64,000 bases of DNA from JAOUEA01 sp963821935 (GTDB taxonomy: Bacteria > Actinomycetota > UBA4738 > HRBIN12). The position numbers were made by a program, and so were the translations under genes. Below the pieces are notes generated by a model. That model was not told the DNA's origin and made no database searches. It worked only from the letters and a program-made list of their open reading frames with translations. Below are positions 18,952-27,511 of this stretch, one piece after another. Every line of letters starts with the position of its first letter. Positions within the stretch are counted from its first letter, which is position 1. The stretch spans positions 812,611 to 876,610 of the forward strand of contig CAWGFM010000004.1 of assembly GCA_963821935.1 (NCBI GenBank), given 5' to 3'.

Positions 18952-20109
18952 ATGGACTTCGAACTCACGGCCGAACAACAGGAGCTGCGCCGCACCGCTC
19001 GCAAGTTCGCCGACGACGTGATCGCGCCCGCAGCCGTGGTGCACGACCGCGAAGGTTCCTTCCCGCTGGAGATCGTGGCGCAGATGGCGGACCTCGGCTT
19101 CTTCGGGCTCACCCTTCCCGCGACGCACGGTGGGTCCGATGCCGGCATGCTCACGACCGCCATCGTGCTCGAGGAGCTCGGCCGCGCCGATCAGTCGACG
19201 GCGGTCACCGTCTCGGTTTCGGGAACGCTCGCCGGCGGCATGATCGCGCGGCTGGGCACCGACGCCCAGAAAGACCGGTGGCTGCCGGCGCTGGCGACGG
19301 GAGCGACCCTCGCCGCGTTCGCGCTGACCGAACCGGGTGGCGGCTCGGACGCCGGTTCGGTGGCGACGACCGCTCGACTCGAGCACGGGCACTGGCAGCT
19401 CGACGGCACGAAGGCGTTCATCACCAACAGCGGCACACCGATCACCGGCATCCACATCGTGACCGCGGTGACCGATCCCGGCCAGGGGACCAGAGGGCTC
19501 AGCTCGATCCTCGTTCCCGCCGGCACGCCCGGGCTCACCGTCGGCCCCTCCTACCGGAAGATGGGCTGGCACGCCTCCGACACCCACCCCCTCTCGTTCG
19601 ACGGGTGTCGGGTGCCCGAGGATCACCTGCTCGGTGAACGCGGTCGTGGCTTCTCCCAGGCGCTCTCGTCGTTGGACGGAGGGCGGATCGGCATCGCCGC
19701 CATCTCGACGGGCCTCGCCCAGGCGTGCCTCGACCACAGCCTCGCGTATGCGTCCGATCGCGAATCGTTCGGCAAGAGGATCGGTTCCTATCAGTTGATC
19801 CAAGCCAAGCTCGCCGACATGCGAGCCCGCACCGAGGCGGCGCGCCTGCTCACCTACCGCGCGGCGTGGCTGCGGGACCGGGGCGAACCCCACGTCGCCG
19901 ACGCCGCGCTGGCGAAGCTAGTGGCCAGCGAAGCCGCAGTGTGGTGCGCGCGCGAGGCCGTGCAGATCCACGGCGGGGCCGGCTACATGGAGGACTCGCC
20001 CGTCGCGCGCTTCTATCGCGACGCGAAGGTGCTCGAGATCGGTGAGGGTGCCAGCGAGATCTTGCGACTGGTCATCGCGCGGGATCTGGGCGCGCCTGCC
20101 GCCGACTGA
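18952..20109 (+). CDS. Acyl-CoA dehydrogenase
   Basis: 385 residues, the standard length. FAD-binding FALTEPGGGSDAGS is near residue 122, followed by the middle beta domain. The C-terminal helical domain has RESFGKRIGSYQLIQAKLADM near residue 266 and QIHGGAGYMEDSPVARFYRDAK near residue 341. The catalytic base position is in EIGEGASEILRLVIAR (the usual YEGTSEI). It oxidises an acyl-CoA at the alpha-beta bond and passes electrons to ETF. The neighbouring thiolases and acyl-CoA synthetase suggest a common beta-oxidation-like route. Confidence 0.92.
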   Translation: MDFELTAEQQELRRTARKFADDVIAPAAVVHDREGSFPLEIVAQMADLGFFGLTLPATHGGSDAGMLTTAIVLEELGRADQSTAVTVSVSGTLAGGMIARLGTDAQKDRWLPALATGATLAAFALTEPGGGSDAGSVATTARLEHGHWQLDGTKAFITNSGTPITGIHIVTAVTDPGQGTRGLSSILVPAGTPGLTVGPSYRKMGWHASDTHPLSFDGCRVPEDHLLGERGRGFSQALSSLDGGRIGIAAISTGLAQACLDHSLAYASDRESFGKRIGSYQLIQAKLADMRARTEAARLLTYRAAWLRDRGEPHVADAALAKLVASEAAVWCAREAVQIHGGAGYMEDSPVARFYRDAKVLEIGEGASEILRLVIARDLGAPAAD

Positions 20110-20116
20110 GCGGGTC

Positions 20117-20722
20117 GTGCCGCAGGGGACGTACTCGGTGCTCGGCGACGACCGTTCGCCGGTCGGATCGGAGGCGTTCCGGTGCGCGCCCGGTCCGATG
20201 GGCTGGCGATACTTCAGCGAGATCGAGACCGCCGACCCCTCATCACATCGGGAGATCGTGGACGTCGCCGTCGATCGAGACTGGCGCATCGCGCGGGTGC
20301 GGGTCGACACCGGCGAGCACGACATCCTGCTCGAGCCCGCCGGCGACGTGCTCGCCGGCTTCCGCGACCGCGAGCCGATCGAGATCGCGTGGGGCCCGCA
20401 GATGCATCTGGACTACTTCACCCCAGCGACCAACGCCATCACCGCGAAGCGTCTGCGCGACACCGCCGAGATCGACGTGATCTACCTGGCGCCGGCGACG
20501 CTCGAGGTCAGCCACGTCCAGCAGCGATACGAGCTGCTGGGACCCGAGCGCGTCGACACCCCGGCGGGCGCGTTCGAGGCGGCTCGGTGGCGGTTCACGG
20601 CGCTGGACTCGGGCTGGTCCGGCGATCTGTGGATGGCCGGAGACGTCGTGGTTGCCTACGACGAGCTCTTCACGCTGGAGGCGTACGAAGCCGGGGCGTC
20701 GGGCGCCCGACCGCTCCCGTGA
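20117..20722 (+). CDS. Conserved hypothetical protein, beta-rich
   Basis: 201 residues from a GTG 7 nt after the acyl-CoA dehydrogenase stop; an earlier start would overlap that gene. It has no signal peptide or membrane segment. The sequence alternates short hydrophobic strands (WRIARVRVDTGEHDILLEP, IDVIYLAPATLEVSHVQQRY, AARWRFTALDSGWSGDLWM), as in a lipocalin-like or DUF3108-like barrel. I do not recognise the family. It is probably co-transcribed with the dehydrogenase and ends at a strong terminator. Confidence 0.65.
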   Translation: MPQGTYSVLGDDRSPVGSEAFRCAPGPMGWRYFSEIETADPSSHREIVDVAVDRDWRIARVRVDTGEHDILLEPAGDVLAGFRDREPIEIAWGPQMHLDYFTPATNAITAKRLRDTAEIDVIYLAPATLEVSHVQQRYELLGPERVDTPAGAFEAARWRFTALDSGWSGDLWMAGDVVVAYDELFTLEAYEAGASGARPLP

Positions 20723-20726
20723 CAGC

Positions 20727-20757
20727 ACGAGAGCCGGTCCTGTGGACCGGCTCTCGT
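20727..20757. terminator. Bidirectional hairpin terminator
   Basis: A perfect 14-bp stem (arms 20727-20740 and 20744-20757) with a TGT loop lies 5 nt after the hypothetical gene's stop and 27 nt from the stop of the convergent yceI gene. There is no T-run, as is common for intrinsic terminators in high-GC actinobacteria. Confidence 0.8.
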
Positions 20758-20783
20758 CGCGTCGGGAGATGGAACGACCGGGT

Positions 20784-21350
20784 TCAGCCGACCTTCTTGG
20801 CCTCTACGTCGATCACGAGGTCGATCTTCTTGCTGACCAGGAACCCGCCGGTCTCGACGGCGACGTTCCACGTCAGGTCCCAGTCTTCGCGCTCGACCGT
20901 GGTCTTGGCCTCCGCGGAGAAGATCGTGTTGTCGTAAGGGTCTTGGCCCCAGCCCAGGAACTCACCGTCGAGCGTGATGGACTTGGTGACGTCGCGGATC
21001 GTGAGGTCACCGACCAGCTCGAATGAGCTGCCGCCCGTATGCCGGATCGCGGTGCTCCGGAACGTCATGACGGGGTATGCATCGACCTCGAAGAAGTCGG
21101 CGCTCTTCAGGTGGTCGTCACGCTGCTCGAAGTTGGTCTGCACGCTGCCGGTCTTGACCTCGACTTCGACAGCGGAGGACTCGGGCGTCTCGCCGACCTC
21201 GACCGTGCCGGAGAAGTCCGTGAACCGGCCCCGAACCTTGGTGAGCATGTGCCGTGCCACGAACCCGACCTCGGTGTGGCTCGCATCCAACTCGTATTTG
21301 CCTGCGGGCGGAAGCGACACGCCGTCGATCTCTCGAGCTTCCTGTGCCAT
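20784..21350 (-). CDS. YceI-family lipid-binding-like protein
   Basis: 188 residues. The YceI barrel motifs are clear: YELDASHTEVGFVARHMLTKVRG near residue 20, FEVDAYPVMTFRSTAIRH near residue 87, and GDLTIRDVTKSITLDGEFLG near residue 112. There is no signal peptide, so it is cytoplasmic, unlike E. coli YceI. YceI folds bind long isoprenoids or amphiphiles. GGGAGG lies 6 nt before the ATG. It is divergent from an HxlR regulator that may control it. Confidence 0.9.
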   Translation of the reverse strand: MAQEAREIDGVSLPPAGKYELDASHTEVGFVARHMLTKVRGRFTDFSGTVEVGETPESSAVEVEVKTGSVQTNFEQRDDHLKSADFFEVDAYPVMTFRSTAIRHTGGSSFELVGDLTIRDVTKSITLDGEFLGWGQDPYDNTIFSAEAKTTVEREDWDLTWNVAVETGGFLVSKKIDLVIDVEAKKVG

Positions 21351-21401
21351 GTGAACCTCCCTGAGTCCGACCGCCGCCTCATGCCGCGGTTCCCTCTGTC
21401 C

Positions 21402-21431
21402 TTGAGCTAACCGAACCCCAGCTACTATCTA
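21402..21431 (+). promoter_or_regulatory. Candidate promoter of the HxlR gene
   Basis: TTGAGC (21402-21407) is followed after 18 bases by TATCTA (21426-21431); TACTAT at 21423 is an alternative -10. It lies in the only AT-rich patch between the divergent yceI and HxlR genes. Confidence 0.3.
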
Positions 21432-21496
21432 TTCCAGAGTTGGTCGCCGGGCTGGCGAACCGGGAACGAACCTCACTCGCCGGCCACGGCCCTGCC

Positions 21497-21847
21497 ATGA
21501 TGGGATCGCCGATGACGATGGAAACGCATCATGAGAGCCCGATCTGCGAGCACTTCCAGCGCGCGTCCGAGTTCATCGGCAAGCGCTGGAACCCCCAGAT
21601 CGTGCGGGCGCTGCTGAGCGGGGCGCAGCGATTCGGCGAGCTGAAGGCGGCGATCCCCCAGATCAGCGACGCCCTGCTGTCCGACCGTCTCAAGGAGATG
21701 GAGGCGGCCGGGATCGTGACCCGCACCGTCACGCCAGACACGCCCGTGCGCATCGACTACCGACTCACCGAGCGGGGCCGTGATCTGTCCACCGTCATGG
21801 ACGAGATCGCCAAGTGGGCCGAACGCTGGGCGACGACCCCCGCGTAG
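21497..21847 (+). CDS. HxlR-family winged-helix transcriptional regulator
   Basis: 116 residues from ATG 21497 (ATGs at 21500 and 21512 are also possible). A conserved cysteine lies near the start (SPICEHFQRASEFIGKRWNPQI). A winged helix follows, with RFGELKAAIPQISDALLSDRLKEME as the recognition region and YRLTERGRDLS at the wing. HxlR proteins often sense electrophiles or redox state through that cysteine. The divergent yceI gene is a likely target. Confidence 0.87.
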   Translation: MMGSPMTMETHHESPICEHFQRASEFIGKRWNPQIVRALLSGAQRFGELKAAIPQISDALLSDRLKEMEAAGIVTRTVTPDTPVRIDYRLTERGRDLSTVMDEIAKWAERWATTPA

Positions 21848-21877
21848 CCGCCTCGGCCGTTGGACTACGCTTTGCCC

Positions 21878-22261
21878 ATGGCCGACCCGTGGCAGCTCTG
21901 GGAGATCCGGAACCCCGACGGTGGCGCCACCGGCCTCGAGCTCGCGCGAGCGCGGATCGGCATCGTGTCCCGGGTCCTGCTGCACGCGGCCCCCGAGCGA
22001 GTGGACATCGACGTCCTCGATAGCGATGGCGCCGTCCGCGTGCGAGGACGCGATCTCCACGCCGACGGCGCCACGCCCATCTCGCGGATCACGATCGACG
22101 GCGACACGATGTCGCGTGAGAACGTCTGGCCGACCCAGCAGGACATCGGCACGGTGGTGATCCTGCCCGGCGGCGAGGCCGGCGTCTTGACCGAGTGGTG
22201 GCACGCCGACGACCGGCGTTCATGGCGTTGGCACATCGAGTTGTCGAACTCGTTGGACTAG
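21878..22261 (+). CDS. Hypothetical protein
   Basis: 127 residues, MADPWQLWEIRNPDGG at the start and WRWHIELSNSLD at the end, with no family I recognise. It looks like a small beta-rich domain (VLLHAAPERVDIDVLD, TEWWHADDRRSWRW). A TACGCT box six bases before the ATG and the absence of a ribosome site suggest leaderless translation. Its stop overlaps by four bases the convergent stop of the dehydrogenase at 22258. Confidence 0.6.
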   Translation: MADPWQLWEIRNPDGGATGLELARARIGIVSRVLLHAAPERVDIDVLDSDGAVRVRGRDLHADGATPISRITIDGDTMSRENVWPTQQDIGTVVILPGGEAGVLTEWWHADDRRSWRWHIELSNSLD

Positions 22262-23154
22262 ACCGAGCCGCGGGCTTCGCGCTCCAGCTCTGCGAACAGC
22301 CCACTGTGGTCGAGATCGCCGTCGCCGGCATCGATCGCCTTCTGCAGCTGCTGGGTGACCGCCACGAACGACGGGGTGGGCGTCCCGGTCTCGTTCGCCG
22401 CCGCCTCGACGATGCGCGCGTCCTTGCGATGCAGCCGGATCCGGAAGCCAGGGTCGAACGTGCGGTGGAGCATGCGCTGGCCATGCACCTCCAGGATCTT
22501 CGAACCGGCGAACCCGCCCGAGAGCGCCTCGCGCACCCTGGCGGCATCGACGCCGGAGCGTTCTGCCAGCAGCAGGGCTTCGGCGACGGCCTCGATCGTG
22601 GCGCCCACGACCAGCTGGTTGCACGCTTTGCACACCTGACCGGCCCCGCTCGGCCCCACGTGCACGACGTTGGTCCCGAGCACCTCGAACACCGGCCTCG
22701 CGCGCTCGAACGCGTCGGCATCGCCGCCCACCATGATCGAGAGCGTCGCATCGGTGGCGCCCTTCTCACCGCCGGACACGGGAGCGTCGAGCATCGCTAC
22801 GCCTTCGGCGGCGAACCGTTCCGCCAGCTGTCGCGTCGGGCCCGGGTCGATCGAGCTCATGTCGATCACCAGCGAGCCCTGAGCGGCACCCTCGATCACA
22901 CCACCCGTGCCGAAGAGGACATCCTCGACGTCGGGCGTGTCGGGCAGCATCGTGACGACGATGTCGCTCGCACCGGCGACCTCGGCGGGGCTCGAAGCAC
23001 GAGACGCCCCCGCCTCCACCGCCATCTCGACCGGTCCCGCACTTCGGGAGTGCACGGTGAGCGGGTATCCGGCTGCCAGCAGGTTCCTCGCCATCGGCGT
23101 GCCCATGATCCCCAGGCCGATGAACCCGATCCGTTCGGAAGGACGCGAACTCAA
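22258..23154 (-). CDS. 3-hydroxyisobutyrate dehydrogenase-family reductase (GarR/tartronate-semialdehyde-reductase-like)
   Basis: 298 residues. The NAD(P) site GLGIMGTPMARNLLAAGY is near residue 12, DAPVSGGEKGA near residue 123 is the substrate-binding motif, and the catalytic lysine lies in GAGQVCKACNQL near residue 170. Enzymes of this family reduce or oxidise beta-hydroxy acids or semialdehydes. It is last in the transporter-aminotransferase operon, so it probably reduces or oxidises the semialdehyde or hydroxy acid made downstream of transamination. The start follows the aminotransferase stop by 4 nt. Confidence 0.88.
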   Translation of the reverse strand: MSSRPSERIGFIGLGIMGTPMARNLLAAGYPLTVHSRSAGPVEMAVEAGASRASSPAEVAGASDIVVTMLPDTPDVEDVLFGTGGVIEGAAQGSLVIDMSSIDPGPTRQLAERFAAEGVAMLDAPVSGGEKGATDATLSIMVGGDADAFERARPVFEVLGTNVVHVGPSGAGQVCKACNQLVVGATIEAVAEALLLAERSGVDAARVREALSGGFAGSKILEVHGQRMLHRTFDPGFRIRLHRKDARIVEAAANETGTPTPSFVAVTQQLQKAIDAGDGDLDHSGLFAELEREARGSV

Positions 23155-23158
23155 GCTC

Positions 23159-24493
23159 TCAGTCCTCCATCGCCGCGTCGCTGATCTCCAACGCTCGGTC
23201 GATGATCTCGAAGCCTTCGGCGAGCTGCTCCTCGTTGATGCACAGCGGTGGGTTCGTCATGACGTTCCACCACCGGATGAACGTGGTGAGCCCGTTGTCG
23301 ATCAGGAATCGGTTCAGCTGCTGCATGGTCTCGTTCACGGTGTTGAACGGCGACAGCGGCTCCATGGTCTCCCGGCTCTTGACCAGCTCGAGGATGCCGA
23401 ACAGCCCGATGTTGCGGTAGCGCCCAACGCTGGGGTGCTTCGCCGCGAGCGACTCGTGGTGGGCGCGCATGACCGGCTCCATACGCTTGGCGTTGCCGAC
23501 CAGGTCGTCGTCCTCCAGCACGTCGATGGCGGCGAGCGCGGCAGCCACCCCGAGCGGGTGGGTGTTGTAGGTGAGCCCGCCCCAGAACACGTTGTCCTCG
23601 AAGTGCTCCGCCACCTGCGGGGTGATACCCACGGCTCCCAGCGGGGCGTAGGACGAGGTGAGACCCTTCGCCGTCGTGATGAGATCGGGCACGACGTCCC
23701 AGTGGTTGATGGCGAACCATTCGCCGGTCCGGCCCCACCCGCACATGACCTCGTCGGCGATCATCATGATGCCGTGGCGTGTGCACAGCTCGCGCACGCC
23801 CTGGATGTAGCCGTCGGGCGGGATCAGCACGCCGTTCGTGCCGGCAACCGTCTCCAGGATGAAGGCCGCGATCGTGCCGGGGCCCTCCAACTGGATCGTT
23901 TCCTCCAGCCGCGCGAGCGCGGTCTGCGCGTCGTCCAGATCGCGAGCGGGGCCGTGGTAGGGGTCGAGCACGTGGACGATGCCCGGCATCGCCGGCTGCT
24001 CGTTGGGCCAGCGCCGAGGATCGCCGGTCATCATCATGGTGGCGTACGTCGAGCCGTGGTAGCTGCGGTAGTGCGCCAGCACCTTCTGGCGACCGGTCAC
24101 CATCTTCGCGATCTTCACGGCGTTCTCGTTGGCTTCGGCGCCCGCCAGGGTGAAGAACGTCTTCTCGATGTCACCGGGCCAGAGGCCCGCGAGACGCTTG
24201 CCCAACACCGCGCGCCCCTCGAACGCCTGGAAGGGCGAGATGTAGGGAAGCCTCTCCGCCTGACGGGCGATCGCCTCGGCGACGCGCTTGTCGCCGTGCC
24301 CGATGTTGACGCCCATCAGCTGCGAGCTGAAGTCGATCCACTTCCGCCCGTCGGTGCCGTACATGTAGACGCCCTCGGCACGATCGATCGCCAAGGGGGC
24401 AGCCTTCGACTGGGCCTGCCAGTCGTACAGCGTGTACCGCTTCGAATCGGCGACGATCTGCTCGGCCGACATGGAGCCGATCTCGGTGACCAT
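23159..24493 (-). CDS. Class III pyridoxal-phosphate aminotransferase
   Basis: 444 residues from ATG 24493. The cofactor lysine is in TTAKGLTSSYAPLGAVG near residue 277. The PLP-binding aspartate is in IMMIADEVMCGWGRTG near residue 245, and SYHGSTYATMMMTGDPRRW near residue 142 binds the phosphate. The motif style is that of omega-amino acid or taurine:pyruvate transaminases, but the substrate is open. Its position between a PotABCD-type transporter and a GarR-like reductase suggests that it transaminates the imported amine or a fragment of it. Confidence 0.9.
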   Translation of the reverse strand: MVTEIGSMSAEQIVADSKRYTLYDWQAQSKAAPLAIDRAEGVYMYGTDGRKWIDFSSQLMGVNIGHGDKRVAEAIARQAERLPYISPFQAFEGRAVLGKRLAGLWPGDIEKTFFTLAGAEANENAVKIAKMVTGRQKVLAHYRSYHGSTYATMMMTGDPRRWPNEQPAMPGIVHVLDPYHGPARDLDDAQTALARLEETIQLEGPGTIAAFILETVAGTNGVLIPPDGYIQGVRELCTRHGIMMIADEVMCGWGRTGEWFAINHWDVVPDLITTAKGLTSSYAPLGAVGITPQVAEHFEDNVFWGGLTYNTHPLGVAAALAAIDVLEDDDLVGNAKRMEPVMRAHHESLAAKHPSVGRYRNIGLFGILELVKSRETMEPLSPFNTVNETMQQLNRFLIDNGLTTFIRWWNVMTNPPLCINEEQLAEGFEIIDRALEISDAAMED

Positions 24494-24513
24494 GGCGCTT
24501 CCCGTTCCTCTCG

Positions 24514-25689
24514 TCAGGTGGCGTGGGTGATCGATGCTGCGTCCGGGGAGGACCCCACGACGTAGCTGTGCTCGGCGGCCCAGTGCAAGGTCACTTGCTG
24601 TCCGGGCCGTGGATCGTCGCCACCCACCTCGTCGTTCAGCCGGTGCACGGTGAGCTTCTCCCCGGTCGGGAGCAGCACGATCAGCTGGGTGACCGAGCCG
24701 AGGTAGACGACGTCGATGACGGTGCCACCCACGCGCGACGCTCGGCCGTCGACGTCGCCACTCGCCAGTTTGATCCACTCGGGACGGACGGTGATCGTCG
24801 TGTGGTCGCCCGTGCCGGCCGCACCGGCGGCTCCGGTCGCGCCCCCGTCCGGGCGGGCGGCCAGGATGCGCTGATCCTCGCCCAGGTCCATCGTCAGCAC
24901 GCCGTCGTCCCGGCGGTCGATCCGCAGGTCGATCAGGTTCGATGTGCCGATGAATCCCGCCACGAACGCGCTCACCGGTCGCTGATAGAGCTCCCGCGGC
25001 GTCGCCAGCTGCTCGACCACCCCGCCGTTCATCACCGCGATGCGGTCGCTCATGGTCATGGCCTCTTCCTGGTCGTGCGTGACGTAGACGAAGGTCGTGC
25101 CCGTGCGTTGCTGCAGGTCCTTCAGCTCCAGCTGCATCTCCTTGCGCAACTTCAGGTCGAGCGCGCCGAGCGGCTCGTCCAGCAGCAAGGCGGCGGGACG
25201 GTTGATGAGCGCCCGACCCAGCGCCACGCGCTGCTGCTGCCCGCCGGAGAGCTGTCCGGGTCGCCGGTCCTCGTAACCCTCCAGTCGCACGACGCGCAGG
25301 ATCTCGGCGAGCCGCTCGGCGGTCTCCGTGCGGGAGAGCTTCTTGATCTTGGGGCCGAACGCGATGTTCTGAACCACGCTCATGTGCGGGAACAACCCAT
25401 ACGCCTGGAAGACCATGTTCACGTTCCGCTTGGCGGGCGGGACGTGCGTCACCTCTCCGCCTTGGAGCAGGATCCGTCCCGCGTCCGGCGTCTCGAACCC
25501 GGCGATCATGCGCAGCGTGGTGGTCTTGCCGCAGCCGCTGGGCCCCAGCATCGAGAAGAACTCCCCACCGGGGATCGTCAGCGAGACATCGTCGACCGCG
25601 GTCACGTCGTCGAAGCGTTTCGTGACCCGTTCGACCTGGATCTCGCCCTCGCGGTCCGGGTCGACCTGCACGTCGCGCTCCACACTCAT
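24514..25689 (-). CDS. potA: Polyamine-type ABC transporter ATP-binding protein
   Basis: 391 residues. Walker A GPSGCGKTT is near residue 52, the Q-loop follows, the signature LSGGQQQRVALGRAL is near residue 148, and Walker B LLLDEPLGALDLKLR near residue 168. A C-terminal TOBE domain covers about residues 290-375. It energises import by the permeases at 25686 and 26573. The start overlaps the permease stop (ATGA). PotA-like proteins also serve betaine, ectoine, iron and phosphonate transporters, so the solute is not fixed by homology. Confidence 0.92.
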   Translation of the reverse strand: MSVERDVQVDPDREGEIQVERVTKRFDDVTAVDDVSLTIPGGEFFSMLGPSGCGKTTTLRMIAGFETPDAGRILLQGGEVTHVPPAKRNVNMVFQAYGLFPHMSVVQNIAFGPKIKKLSRTETAERLAEILRVVRLEGYEDRRPGQLSGGQQQRVALGRALINRPAALLLDEPLGALDLKLRKEMQLELKDLQQRTGTTFVYVTHDQEEAMTMSDRIAVMNGGVVEQLATPRELYQRPVSAFVAGFIGTSNLIDLRIDRRDDGVLTMDLGEDQRILAARPDGGATGAAGAAGTGDHTTITVRPEWIKLASGDVDGRASRVGGTVIDVVYLGSVTQLIVLLPTGEKLTVHRLNDEVGGDDPRPGQQVTLHWAAEHSYVVGSSPDAASITHAT

Positions 25690-26573
25690 GCGTCGATCCT
25701 GTTCAGTCGGGCGAGCCGGTAGGCCACGAACGCGAGGCCCACCGACATCGCGAGCAGGAGCAGGTTGAGCGCCGATCCGGCGCCCCAGTCACCCTGCCCC
25801 AAGATCAGGTCCCGGACCCGCTGGCCCATCATGTAGGAGGTGGTCCCGCCCACGATGTCGGACGTCACGAAGTCGGTGAGCATCGGGATGTACACCAGGA
25901 TCATGGCCACGAAGATGCCCGGGGCGGCCAGCGGGATCAGGATCTTGCGCGATTGCTGCCACCAGCCCGCACCCAGGTCGGTGGCGGCTTCGAACATGGC
26001 GGGCTCGATCGCCTTCATGGCGGCGTAGATCGGGATCGTCGTGTACGTGATGTACGTCGTGGTCAAGGTCAGGATCACCGCGAACTCGCTGTACAGCAGC
26101 CATTCCACCGGGGGTCCGGGGATCATCCAGTTGAGGATGCCGTTGCGCCCCAGGATCACCTGCCAGGCGTACACCTTGACGACCGGCGCCAGCTCGTCGG
26201 CGAGGACCAGCGACAGCAGCAAGAACATCTCCCACTTCGCCGCCTTGAAGACCATGTAGTAGGCCAGCGGCACCGCGATCACCAACATGATCCCCATCGA
26301 CAGGCTGGCGATGAACGCGGTGCGGATCGCGATCTGCAGGTTGAGCCCGTCGGTGAGCACCTCGATGTAGTGGCTCAACGTGTAGCCGCTGTCCACTCTG
26401 GGCGGGAACTGCACCACGCTCATCTGCGCCATGATCAGGAAGGGCAACAGGAAGAACAGGATCAACAGCGTGACGGGTGCGAACAGGATGCCCATCGCCC
26501 CCCGGCCCGAGCCCGACGGGCGCTTGCGCAGTGAGCCGCGTTGGATCTCGATCGTGTCGCCCACGGTGGCCAT
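25686..26573 (-). CDS. potB: PotB-like ABC transporter permease
   Basis: 295 residues with six hydrophobic helices and the EAA cytoplasmic loop (FEAATDLGAGWWQQSRKILIPLAAPG near residue 195) that docks on the ATPase. The start overlaps the stop of the next permease (TGATG). Helix 1 begins near residue 28 after a basic N-terminal tail. Confidence 0.92.
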   Translation of the reverse strand: MATVGDTIEIQRGSLRKRPSGSGRGAMGILFAPVTLLILFFLLPFLIMAQMSVVQFPPRVDSGYTLSHYIEVLTDGLNLQIAIRTAFIASLSMGIMLVIAVPLAYYMVFKAAKWEMFLLLSLVLADELAPVVKVYAWQVILGRNGILNWMIPGPPVEWLLYSEFAVILTLTTTYITYTTIPIYAAMKAIEPAMFEAATDLGAGWWQQSRKILIPLAAPGIFVAMILVYIPMLTDFVTSDIVGGTTSYMMGQRVRDLILGQGDWGAGSALNLLLLAMSVGLAFVAYRLARLNRIDA

Positions 26574-27511
26574 CAGGTCTTCGCCCCCGCAGCGACCGCC
26601 TCGGTGCCGGCGATCAGGCTCTTCGCGCCTTCGTCACCCGAGCGCGAGCGCAGCAGCCATAGCGCGAACCAGATGATGACGATCTGGGCGACCGAGATGA
26701 TCGCCGAGATCGCGTTGACGACGGCCGTGTGGTCGGGGTTGCGTACCGACGAGTAGACCCACACGGGGAACGTCTGCTGGAAGCCCAGCGTGAACGCGCT
26801 GATCTCGTAGTTGTTGAACGACCAGGTGAAGGCGAAGATGCCGGCCGCCGCCAGCGCCGGAAAGATGTGGGGCATGATGATGTGCCGCAGGACCTGCATA
26901 CGGGAGCACCCCAGGTCGATCGCGGCTTCCTCCTGCACCTTCTGGAACCGGAACAGTTGGGCTGCCACGATGGCGGTCACCAGCGGGAACGTGCAGATCG
27001 TCTGTGTCGCGATCACGGTTCGCAGGCTGAGGTCGACGTTGGCTCGCGAATACGCCATGAGCGCCGCGATGCCGATGATGAGCCACGGCAGCACCAGCGG
27101 CGCACCCACCAGACCGCCGATCATCGCCCGACCGCGGAAGCGGAAACGCGTCAGCCCGAACGCGGCCAAGGTCCCCAGGACCAAGCACAGCGGCGCCACC
27201 ACGAGGGCCACGACGAACGAGTTGCCGATGGCTTGACGCAAGGTGGGATCGGACAGCGCGTCCGTGTACCAGTGCATCGTGAACCCCTCGAGCGGGAAGG
27301 CCAGCACGCTCGAGTCGTTGAACGAGAACAGCACCAGGATCACGAGCGGGCCGAAGAGCGCGAGCATCACGAGCGCCAGGAACGCCCGCCAGCCCCAGGT
27401 GTTCGCGGCGCGCCGGCGCCGTGCCCTCGCAGCCGCCGGCACGTCGGTGATCGCGAGCCCGGATGACTCGTGGACCGCCTGGGCCACTACGACGCCTTGA
27501 CCTCGGTCCAT
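26573..27511 (-). CDS. potC: PotC-like ABC transporter permease
   Basis: 312 residues with six helices (the first near 40-60) and the EAA loop AAIDLGCSRMQVLRHIIMPHIFP near residue 207. From ATG 27511 it overlaps the binding-protein gene by 25 bases. A GTG at 27489-27487 overlapping the TAG stop by one base is an alternative start that would remove eight residues. Together with PotB it forms the pore of the importer. Confidence 0.9.
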   Translation of the reverse strand: MDRGQGVVVAQAVHESSGLAITDVPAAARARRRRAANTWGWRAFLALVMLALFGPLVILVLFSFNDSSVLAFPLEGFTMHWYTDALSDPTLRQAIGNSFVVALVVAPLCLVLGTLAAFGLTRFRFRGRAMIGGLVGAPLVLPWLIIGIAALMAYSRANVDLSLRTVIATQTICTFPLVTAIVAAQLFRFQKVQEEAAIDLGCSRMQVLRHIIMPHIFPALAAAGIFAFTWSFNNYEISAFTLGFQQTFPVWVYSSVRNPDHTAVVNAISAIISVAQIVIIWFALWLLRSRSGDEGAKSLIAGTEAVAAGAKT